Source: Bagarius yarrelli (Eukaryota > Chordata > Actinopteri > Siluriformes > Sisoridae). Taken from it: a stretch of 64,000 nt of DNA. The stretch lies in the NCBI GenBank assembly GCA_005784505.1, contig VCAZ01000134.1, positions 1,324,934-1,388,933 of the forward strand, in the 5' to 3' direction. The notes beneath the pieces are model-generated. The model saw only the letters and a program-made list of their open reading frames with translations. It was not told where the DNA came from and did not search any database. Of this stretch, positions 56,877 to 64,000 are shown one piece after another. Each line of letters starts with the position of its first letter. Position 1 is the stretch's first letter. Both the position numbers and the translations under genes were made by a program.

Positions 56877-58843
56877 CAGACTCGGATATGTGGTGCTGCG
56901 CCTCTGCCTGAACACTACGTTGAAAAGGCGCGTATAAGTCTTTCTTAATTACCCTAGTTGCTATAGCAACCACATCCCATAGAGATGCATTTGACAGAAC
57001 TTGTTGTTGGGGAGGGGGAGAGACGGAGACAGAGAGAGAGAGAAAGAGAGAAAGAGAGAGAGCGAAAGAGAGAGAAACTGTAAGAGAAACCGACTAGACT
57101 TGGAAGGTGGGGCCGCATAAGAAATAAGTGCATAAGAAACAGTCTGCAGCTCAGTATTCAGCATCAATTCAATGTATTTCAATGGAAACACCTGCATTTC
57201 ACTCTCATTACAAGCATGAAGTGTTGCAGCAATTAGCGTTAAAATAGGAAAGCTGTCAAATAAAGGATAAAAAAAAAAAATCAGCTGGCTGTATGAACCT
57301 GTGAGCTTTTGCTAGAACAACCACATGGTTACGTCTGGTGATACTGACAGTAACGCATTACTTCAGTAGACCATGTCCGTTTCTGACCTTCTTTATCAGC
57401 ATTCTATAGGTCAGGGGAAAAACAAACAATCAGACAGACTCAGAAAGCGTGAAAGAGAGAGAACGAGAGTAAAAGAGAGGCGAAGTGAAGTGAGTGATGT
57501 CTGTAAACTGCGAGCTGGTGTACGTGACTGATGGCTATCCCTGAAGGACATAAAAAGGTGCACAGCTAAAAAAAAAGGCTCCCTGATCACTGAAGACTGG
57601 TCTGGTACCTGGAACTACATAAGTGATGTATCCGAAGAATGATTAAAGATCTGGCTGTCAAACCACAACCACGGTAGACCTGATTTATTAAAGCATTTAA
57701 AGCATGAAAAAATGTTTGGTTTGCAGTTTTTGACATCAGCGTTAAATTTCTTGCTTTATCCATTCATTAAACTCAACATAAACACTTCCATTGTGTAGAC
57801 CTGCTTATTTCTAATCAGGGTCACAGCGATCTGCTGGAGTCTATCCCAGCTGTCACAGGGTGAAAGGTGACAAACACATGACCAAGCAATCTAATGCAGT
57901 CAGATAAACGCTTTTATCTGGAATTAATCTGTGGATATAAACATTTCAGTGGAACGCTGATGAAATGAAGAAATCCACACGGTAAAGACAATCGGTGGCT
58001 CCTGGCTAGTTCAGCTAGTGATCATTTATCATTCTCCACCATACCTAATAGAACACATATATCATACACACGCTGTATTCCATTAATTCTCCTGATTCAG
58101 AAGGCCTCCAAGCGAATCTCGGAAAGAGTTAAGGGGTCTCTAAGCACCTTCTCTAATCAGTGCGCATCATTTTAACACGCTGAGAGCGTCATGTTTCATG
58201 CTGTAAAACTAGCTATGGAACTAGCACAGCACACAAACTACCTCAGGCTGTAAGAGAGAAATCCAAAGAAGAGAAGCTGCTGAAATCATTCGGATCAAAT
58301 TATATACAGCACGATATTCTATTAGCACATGATGTGATAGGAAGGAGGAAAATTACTGAAAAACAAACTCAACAGCCAACTTGAGGCATAATAATAATAA
58401 TAATAATGATATTTAACTGAGAGTGATATATTCAAAAGGCCTTTTTTTATTCTGTTAAAGCATGTGGTTATATTCGATATGGCATTTTAGAAAGGATAGA
58501 TGGTTTAAATCTATTTTGCCCTACTAATACTCTACATTTTTACATTGCACAGGCTGGAAGATAATGCACACATTTGCTTAAAAGCTGTACCGAATGAGTT
58601 GTGTTATGTTGTGTTGGATACGTTAAGCCTGGAGCAATGCTGAATGGTGAATGTGTTATGAGGGAATGTAAGAGGAAGCCATAAACCCTGTATTCGCCAG
58701 CCAGCTATGCCTAATTATTCCCTCAAGAAGCTCAATCAAGTGTGAAAAAGACAGTAAGGTTGATAAAGCAGACGTATTCTCACCTGGAACATAATCCTGT
58801 ACTGCTCCTCGGGCCGGTTTACTACACACATGTTACAGCCCAT
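46039..58843 (-). CDS. pdzd4: pdzd4, PDZ domain-containing protein 4; spliced, 7-8 coding exons
   Basis: Exons in transcript order: 58784-58843, (54868-54906 candidate), 52475-52764, 51301-51388, 51045-51143, 50899-50961, 49313-49414 and 46039-47985. Phases agree throughout, giving about 895 residues with the microexon or 882 without. Seen: MGCNMCVV start, NSTQTDISF block, one PDZ domain (about 160-247) with LGLTV carboxylate loop, the block SQELDSGVGRTDESTRNEES, a Glu-rich coiled coil around MALLEEELRHLEFKCRNIL, RMEWKVKIRSDGTRYV, and C-terminus SVTTV. These match vertebrate PDZD4 from start to end. Unlike PDZRN3/4 there is no RING finger. PDZD4 is known mainly from brain expression and has no firmly defined biochemical role. 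An N-terminal MGC start could allow lipidation, which is inference. Confidence 0.95.
49313..49414 (-). CDS. pdzd4: pdzd4 exon 7 (PDZ domain end)
   Basis: Residues 214-247, INGIDVQNREEAVAIL then TREDSTNFSLLLARPEIE. It supplies the second PDZ helix (REEAVAIL) and last strand. Acceptor gttttctag, donor GAG|gtaaac. Confidence 0.95.
49564..50491. repeat. 30-bp minisatellite in a pdzd4 intron
   Basis: About 30 copies of a 30-bp unit built on aataatccagcatcagtgga followed by tcatctaatg, with substitutions and one unit-length disruption near 50060-50155. The unit is a multiple of three and lacks stops in a frame on each strand, so long false reading frames arise. Confidence 0.95.
50560..50790 (-). 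mobile_element. diverged family C SINE
   Basis: Minus-strand traces gagaacagggaggaaacctg, tgtggacacaggtgg and cctgagctcaggattcaac match the complement of the family C body and head. Old copy. Confidence 0.5.
50899..50961 (-). CDS. pdzd4: pdzd4 exon 6 (PDZ domain)
   Basis: Residues 193-213, VNPNSIAAKDGRIRKGDRIL then Q. The DGRIRKGDRIL core is typical of PDZ strands D-E. Acceptor tttgtccag, donor CAG|gtagat. Confidence 0.95.
51045..51143 (-). CDS. pdzd4: pdzd4 exon 5 (PDZ domain start)
   Basis: Residues 160-192, EVELYKSSQQDKLGLTVCYR to GIYVGE. It contains the carboxylate-binding loop LGLTV (GLGF-type). Acceptor cctcactag, donor GAG|gtaatt. Confidence 0.95.
51301..51388 (-). CDS. pdzd4: pdzd4 exon 4
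   Basis: Residues 130-159, TLDHDSADANDYFDAANHEV then DRQEELEYE. Acceptor atttatag, donor GAG|gttcga. An acidic linker leading into the PDZ domain; the EELEYE end matches the family. Confidence 0.93.
52018..52205 (-). mobile_element. family A SINE
   Basis: acatttacatttacatatct, ggcatttggcagacgcccgt, ccttgctcaggggcccaaca and ctttaccactgagctaccaa, the complement of a full SINE; it lies in pdzd4 between exons 3 and 4. Confidence 0.85.
52475..52764 (-). CDS. pdzd4: pdzd4 exon 3
   Basis: Residues 34-129 plus two bases (counting the microexon). Acceptor gttatcag, donor GACCT|gtaagt. It reads LKGRRTSHLSQDK, then DPLLLQVVRKG and CVDNSTQTDISFQNF, aligning with the mammalian KLSQ, PLVIQVLRR and TQTDITF blocks. 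It ends in a proline-rich PPPSPPLPPMVES stretch. The region before the TQTD block is more diverged than the rest. Confidence 0.9.
52960..53375. mobile_element. imperfect long inverted repeat (foldback DNA element)
   Basis: Left cacctgcgtgaggttggccc and cccacccaacgcaaagcg match the complement of right ttttgcgtcgggtggagggt and acacgcaggtag. A second nested pair, cagccccccatacacactcg with gtctgtgggggggctg, lies inside (53091-53188). Confidence 0.65.
54193..54774 (+). mobile_element. mariner-type element remnant with nested retroposon
   Basis: Ends tacagggtgtcccataagtg and gggacaccctgta are inverted and bounded by TA. The 3' part retains a transposase-tail-like reading (INHLKEHLTNAITSITPAV, then a frameshift to NNGSHVEHII). 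A foreign segment at 54235-54433 interrupts it. Confidence 0.75.
54235..54433. mobile_element. nested retroposon with 19-bp target duplication
   Basis: Flanked by identical atacataggaaaaataatc at 54216-54234 and 54434-54452. The interior (ggggtcgccacagcgaatca) is a repeat I have seen in fish genomes; the long duplication indicates target-primed reverse transcription. Confidence 0.75.
54868..54906 (-). CDS. pdzd4: candidate pdzd4 microexon (13 codons)
   Basis: An acceptor with a pyrimidine tract (cttttttaacag) opens a 39-nt open stretch reading KGNMMRPIDAEIK, closed by AAG|gttgaa. It is phase 0 on both sides, matching exon 1 and exon 3, so it could be included or skipped freely. I do not recall this peptide from mammalian PDZD4. 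It also lies beside a mariner-type element (54193-54774). Evidence is splice-site shape and phase only. Confidence 0.4.
55966..56148 (+). mobile_element. family A SINE
   Basis: gagtgtggtagcgcagtggt, ctagcaccaccgagttgcca, and tail gataagggcgtctgccaaat with gctgtaaatgtaaatg; in pdzd4 between exons 1 and 2. One of the best preserved copies. Confidence 0.85.
56821..56874. repeat. GT microsatellite
   Basis: About 27 GT units in a pdzd4 intron. Confidence 0.95.
57020..57074. repeat. GA microsatellite
   Basis: An imperfect (GA)n run in a pdzd4 intron. Confidence 0.9.
58784..58843 (-). CDS. pdzd4: pdzd4 exon 1 (coding part)
   Basis: Twenty codons, MGCNMCVVNRPEEQY to FQ, with donor CAG|gtgaga. The first eight residues equal the vertebrate PDZD4 start as I recall it. 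Just upstream on the minus strand, cttctttccag|agcag (about 58876) looks like a splice acceptor, so the start codon may sit in the second transcribed exon with a noncoding exon further upstream. Confidence 0.93.
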
Positions 58844-60320
58844 CCTGGTTTGATTGCCTCTATCTGATTCTCTGCTCTGGAAAGAAGCAAGGTCTTAGAT
58901 GAGTTCTGGAGATCCCACCCCTATAGGTTACGACTCCATGAAAAGCCTTTGAAGTTGTGTTCTCAATCGGTTTCTCCTTCTCAGTCAGAATACCAAAGTG
59001 GCAGGCAGGATTAGAGGATGTCTTCTGAAAAGTCCAGTGGTGAGAAAATTTCTTTGGTTAAAAAAAATAAAAATAGTCGGGCAGGATTAAATTAATGTTT
59101 TTTGGTTAAATACAGACACTCCAGATTATTAAGGTTGTGCAGTTTGTTGGTAAGTTTTGATTTCTTTCATTAATGAATTACATGAATTACATAATATTAT
59201 AATGATATAAAGTCCTTGTGGTAAACTCTTCTTCTGTTACACTTGGTTAGTTGTCATTGATGGCATGTGTCTCGTGCATTTAAATCCTTATAATCTGTTG
59301 GATTAAAGAAAATTGCCTGTGTTTACCAGTCAGATTTCTAGACTACCAGTGGAATAACTTGGCGTCTTAGATTCATTGTGCAATTATGGTGAAGTACAGT
59401 TATGTGTGCGATCTATCATGCACGTGATGCCAGACGCTCATTAATGTCCTGCAGCCTTATCAAAGGAAAAGCACTTAACCTGTTTGAGTTTCACACCTGT
59501 GCTTTATCTATCCTGTGCATTTTTTTTTTTAACCTAAGAATAAGAAAGTCATTTCCGTTCCTTACTTCAACACGAATCTCTCTTTATTCAGCAGTAACAT
59601 CTTTTCTTCTGCTTTCTAAATGCAGAGTGTGCTACAGACAGGATGAGTGACTGCACCTGTCAGAGCACGTCTGAAACGGTCCCCCGCTGCGTCCCCTCGA
59701 CTCCCTCTTTCACACGCTTCCTCTCGATCTCTTTCACTCCCGGTCTCTATAACGCCCTGCAGATTTCATACTGACTCACGGTAACACGGTGTGTACGGCA
59801 TCGAATACACAGTCCATGTCACCGAGTTCGTTGAACAGAGAGTCTTATGAAATGCATGATACAATGCGACGGGTGAGAGTGAATATAATGGTGTTTAAAG
59901 CGAGATTGAATGCAATGTGCCTATATTTCAAACCCAGTTCCAGTCAGTGGAATAAAGCCAGTTGCCTTCAGGCAGAAAAAAAGGCAACTGGTGATGAGCC
60001 ACCACCTCGCTTTAGTCTTCTTGTTCTCCTCGCTTCATTATGCGGTTCCAAATTTTAATGTAATCCAGCTGAAACACGTCCAGAGACAAAATCTGAATAA
60101 AGTGTGCAGTCCCGCCAGCGAAGAGGTCCAGCGATAATCCACAAGACGGATCCTTTTTAGGCTGCGCTAGAGCGGTGCTGAAGATGTGTACGTGTGTGCG
60201 GTAGTGTGTGTGTGTGTGGTGTGTGTGTGTGTGTAGGGAGGAAGGCAGAGCTGCTCGGTGACAGAAAGTGTGCAGATCAGCACCGCTGCACACACCAGAG
60301 ACCATTATGGCTTTCCAGCA

Positions 60321-60324
<4 letters not shown>

Positions 60325-60354
<30 letters not shown>
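60325..60354. repeat. CT microsatellite
   Basis: A (CT)n run upstream of pdzd4; a second shorter one lies at 60490-60511. Confidence 0.9.
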
Positions 60355-60357
<3 letters not shown>

Positions 60358-61439
60358 CTCTCACTGCAGCACCAGCCAATACTCAGCAGCCTGCTCTTTT
60401 TCTCCCTCTCTCTCTTTTTCAACCCCCTCCCACCTATCTCTTTCTCCTCACCCTCCTTCCTACATTTCTCTACCTTTCCAACATTTACTTCTCTCTCTCT
60501 CTCTCTCTCTTGCTGTATGCCCAGGGCAGGAGCTTATGTACTAATAGAATATATTAAACACACACACACACACATATATTTTATAGCTGCATACCCCGGG
60601 TCTGCATGTTCATGAGGAATGGCTGTCTAACCGGGGAAGATCTGACTGCAGGCTAAAACACTGCAGCTTCTTTAAATGCTTCTTTAAAACGGTGTACTAT
60701 ATAGTATGTAAGCATAGGTAGAGGCTGTAGAACCGATGAAATCTTGCACCTTCACCTTGCCACTAAAGCAGAGCATTATTCACCGACCGACCCCCCCCCA
60801 TCCACCTACAGCAATGCCACGGTAAATTAGATGTGATGGTGTCCCCCCTGTGAATAGCAGATCTTGTTATCTACCTCCATCCTTATGCCACCCTTCTGCA
60901 TCACTGCACACTGGAGTAAAATCATTTCACTGAACCAACCCACCCCAACTGTGATCTCTGCAGCAGCTTAGTGCTGAACAACGATTATCAGGCGTAAACC
61001 AATAAAAACCAGAACGCCCCTGTTACCTTTCTCCCGGCTGCGCTGCTGTCTCCTGCTCTTTCTCTCCATCATATACCCATTTTTTTTTTTACTCCCAGTA
61101 TTACTCATATCTTCAGTCTTCTCACCACCGGTCCACGCTTTGATATAAAGTATCACGAGGTATTGATTTCTCTGATATTCTCGCAATTTGTGGTAATTTA
61201 CTCAGACCACGAAGCCCACGGCTGAGTTGATATTGGTGTCGGGTTACGGGTTAGTTAAATATCATTTCTCTGCTTCGATTTGCTTTGTTTTGTTGTTGTT
61301 TGTATTGTGGTGGTAATATTCAGAGACGAACCAAGATGTAGTGTGGGCACCAGGCAAAGTGAATACACCAGGCCCTTCTAAAAGATTACATATATAAGTT
61401 ACATATGAAATATGTTTTATATTCAATATCTTTTTTAGG

Positions 61440-61735
61440 TTGAGTGGTTTAGTGGTTGTCCGACACCTCTAGGAATTGGGATTAAATTACGAGCTCCATC
61501 CTGTGTTTTCAGAGTTTGCATGTTCTTGTGCTTTGTGGCTTTACACCGGTTTCCGGTTACTGGGTTTCCTCCCCAGTGTAAAGACATGCCATGGGCTCAC
61601 AGGCATCTCTAAAGTGTCTGTAGTGTGTGTAAATGTGTAATTTGCCCTGTAATGGCTTAATACTGAGTCCATGGTGTCTTCAGTTGTACCTTATGTCCCC
61701 AGGGATCGACTACTTGTGACCCTGTGTAGAATAAG
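61440..61735 (+). mobile_element. diverged family C SINE
   Basis: ttgagtggtttagtggttgt, gtttgcatgttcttgtgctt and gggtttcctccccagtgtaa follow the order of the 26517-26872 copy. Confidence 0.6.
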
Positions 61736-62004
61736 GTATCCAATTTGTAGTGTGTGCGTGTGTGGTTAAGGTTATGTGTATTGTGGGGACATGATGTGAT
61801 AGACAGCGAAATTTCATTGGTTGCTTTACCTGTCAGTCATATGTCCTCTTGGGCGGGTCTTAGCCATTTAAAGCAACCAAGGTTGCAGGACCACACCAAC
61901 ATAAATGTTTCCTCCACAAACAGTTGCACAAATGTAAAAGCACACAATGTGTTTATACATTATTTTACATTATTTCTTCTTCTTCACTAATAATTAAAGC
62001 CACA

Positions 62005-62355
62005 AACAGCATGACAGCGTGACAGTGTCCCTGTGCACAAAGACCCTGAGCTCCTTAAAGACAATCTGTGTTATTGTTGGTGTAAAAGAACTTGATTATC
62101 CTGCACAGAACCCTGACCTCGACCACAATGAAAACATCACAGTTGAACAGAAACACCTACCACAACCCAAACCTCTGTTATTTAACATTATAGTCCAGAT
62201 GATTGGGGTTCAGGTCACTGTTGGCCCTCTGAATACGGCCCCTTAAACCCCTTTTTGCTTTAGGGATACTGACCCTGTGCTAGTCTGAGATAATAAATGT
62301 GTTTATTATACGGCTAAATTAAGAAATTCCCAAAATATAGTGGAAAGAATTTCCA
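62005..62355 (+). pseudogene. decayed Tc1-like transposase fragment
   Basis: Translation retains VKELDYPAQNPDLD, clearly the ELDWPAQSPDLNP block of Tc1 transposase, then diverges with stops and frameshifts; a tail segment (attcccaaaatatagtgg) follows at 62327. Non-functional. Confidence 0.75.
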
Positions 62356-62357
62356 GA

Positions 62358-62506
62358 TATGTTTATCTTTTATACAACTGAGCAATTGCAGGTTAAGGGC
62401 CTTGCTTAGGGGCCCAACAGTTGCAAATTGATTGTGCTGGATGTCGAATATGCATTCTTCCAATTAGCAGTCCAACACTATAACCACTGCGATACCACTT
62501 CCCCTT
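62358..62506 (-). mobile_element. family A SINE, truncated
   Basis: cttttatacaactgagcaat, gccttgcttaggggcccaac and ataaccactgcgataccact; complement of the head and body. Confidence 0.8.
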
Positions 62507-62711
62507 AGTAGAAAATCAAACTTTTGTATGGGGTTTTTTCTCACTCTTTGATAGTGTGTCTAATTTTGATATAGTAAGGAACAGACGGTGAGTGACTGAC
62601 AGCCACATAGCAACCAGATACTATTCATTTTTAGGGAGCGCTAATAATTTCCATGACATGAGTGACTCTCAGCAACACAAGGTTAAGAAACGTTAACTTT
62701 ATCCAAATATG

Positions 62712-62878
62712 GAGTGATTTGTTAAGCTAATTGGTAGATCAAGATTCGATTTCCAGCACCACCAATTTGCCACTGTTGGGCTCCTGAGCCAGGCCCTTAA
62801 TCCCCAATTGCTCAGTTGTATAAAAGAGATGAATGTAAGTTGCTCTGGATAAGGACGAATGCCGTGAATGTAAATGTA
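62712..62878 (+). mobile_element. family A SINE
   Basis: gattcgatttccagcaccac, ccccaattgctcagttgtat and tail gaatgccgtgaatgtaaatg; the extreme head is missing. Confidence 0.8.
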
Positions 62879-63570
62879 GAGAGCAGAGCATGTGTGATCC
62901 ATGGCGAGGTGCTGCTTCGCCTTCACCTCGGATGACTTGACGCATATATTCACTCTTTCATTACATACACAAGCACTCTTTCTCCAGAATCTTTCATTGC
63001 AGCTGGCAGAAAACTGATTTATCGTCAGGAGGAACATTAGTTGCACCACCTACTGATAAAAGTTATGACTACGGCAACCAGCAAAGGGAATTTTATACTA
63101 CAGACTGGCAACACATAGTAATGAAATCACTGCATGTGGTGAATGTTTCATCCTCCGTATTTCTTTGGATTGTGTTGCAGCCTGAGTCATACCCAATCAT
63201 TACACAGCCATTTGGTCAAGTTGCCATTAAAGGTCATTCCCAAAATCTAATTGAATTGAACTAAACGTAATCTAATCCAAGTGACACAACAATTCGGCGC
63301 CGAGGCTGTAATCCTTTATAACTAACTCAGCATCAATAAGCCGGCATTTATGTCTTCACATTGCCACCATGTTTCACCAAACTCACACTTACGTACACAT
63401 ATGCTTGGTGGAAAAAGCACCAAGAGCAGCTGGAACGTCTTTATGGCGAAGTGGGTCGTCCTGGGTCACCCTGGTGATGCATCATCCGCTGGGGCAGGTC
63501 ACAGGGAAGGGTCCAACAGGACCGGGTTGGAGTGTGGGGTCTGGATCACCGGCAGCTCCGTTGTGGCGTA

Positions 63571-63793
63571 ACATTCAATGCTCATCAGCGGGCGCGGTAA
63601 AGCAAGCTGACTTGGCAGCTCTGCTCGACTGGCTCGCTCAATAGGCTTAGGGACAAATCTGTGCTCTCTTCCTTATCTAAATACGTGTGTTAGTATTCAT
63701 GAGGCCCAAGAACACAATGCATATGGCACTGAATTGTAATCCACATTAGCACACACTGCTTGCTTTACCGCGCCGCTGATGAGCATTGAATGT
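63571..63793. repeat. 36-bp inverted repeat with 150-bp spacer
   Basis: Left arm acattcaatgctcatcagcg...ggtaaagcaagc (63571-63607) and right arm gcttgctttaccgcgccgct...gcattgaatgt (63758-63793) are complementary except for one extra G on the left. CpG-containing, not simple sequence. Confidence 0.85.
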
Positions 63794-64000
63794 TTACTCT
63801 GAATGTTTGAACGTTTTTTTTATTTTAACACCCCAATAAGACGTCGCAGCATCCTTCCTTTTACTGTTTTCTGAAATGGTAACTCTGTTTTCCAAATCTT
63901 TCATATTTCTTGAGAAGGTGTTTAATTATGCACTGTTTAATAACACTATCCCTCCCTTATGTCTTGATCTGAACATATGGGGTAGGGAATTTGGCCATGG

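Larger units (their letters stand above)
58879..64000. other. sequence upstream of the pdzd4 coding start
   Basis: No coding exon is recognised. It likely contains a pdzd4 noncoding first exon and promoter, because an acceptor-like site lies 33 bases before the start codon. The region holds CT microsatellites (60325-60354), a degenerate SINE (61440-61735), Tc1 debris (62005-62355), two SINEs and an inverted repeat (63571-63793). Confidence 0.5.

Noticed and set aside
63350..63644. Overlapping frames of 73 and 91 codons near the window end
   Set aside because: No recognisable similarity or splice signals; the GC-richer patch includes an inverted repeat arm, and the frames are short enough to be chance.
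1..64000. Whole-window search for an undescribed multi-gene system
   Set aside because: Only two recognised vertebrate genes and repeats are seen; no cluster of unknown conserved genes is supported.

Overview
This is a vertebrate nuclear window, most likely from a teleost fish. The genes have GT-AG introns, CpG-poor AT-rich spacers, many CA/GA microsatellites, and tRNA-derived SINEs and Tc1/mariner remnants of the kind common in teleosts. The commonest SINE has a head like 'gaagtggtggcttagtggtt' and a tail like 'gtctgccaaatgctgtaaat'. It resembles SINEs I recall from catfish and their relatives, but the exact taxon is an inference.

There are two protein-coding genes, arranged tail to tail. 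On the + strand, iqsec2 (BRAG1, an ArfGEF with IQ, Sec7 and PH regions) runs from a first exon at 12780 across a 17.9 kb intron to fourteen further coding exons between 30778 and 40217. All splice phases agree and the model predicts about 1,398 residues ending in the PDZ ligand STVV. On the - strand, pdzd4 (a PDZ-domain protein of the PDZRN/PDZD4 family) runs from a start codon at 58843 down to a stop at 46039. It has seven firm coding exons plus one candidate 39-nt microexon, and ends in VTTV. The two stop codons are 5.8 kb apart.

Layout: 1-12,480 is upstream noncoding sequence with SINEs, a mariner-type MITE, Tc1 transposase fossils and microsatellites. 12,480-12,844 is the CpG-richer putative promoter, 5' UTR and first exon of iqsec2. 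12,845-30,777 is intron 1, loaded with repeats, including a SINE inside a foldback element and a tandemly duplicated SINE with a poly-G tract. 30,778-40,217 is the iqsec2 exon cluster. 40,218-46,038 holds the two 3' ends. 46,039-58,843 is pdzd4, with a 30-bp minisatellite in one intron. 58,844-64,000 is sequence upstream of pdzd4, with a 36-bp inverted repeat at 63.6-63.8 kb.

Both genes belong to the post-synaptic or PDZ scaffold world. IQSEC2 activates Arf6 at excitatory synapses and binds PDZ scaffolds through its C-terminus. PDZD4 carries a PDZ domain and its own PDZ ligand. I see no bacterial-type system, CRISPR array, viral gene, tRNA or rRNA gene, and no evidence for an entirely new biological system. 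The points most worth checking concern splicing (a first exon with a uORF, a TG-repeat 3' splice site, a microexon) and unusual repeat structure.
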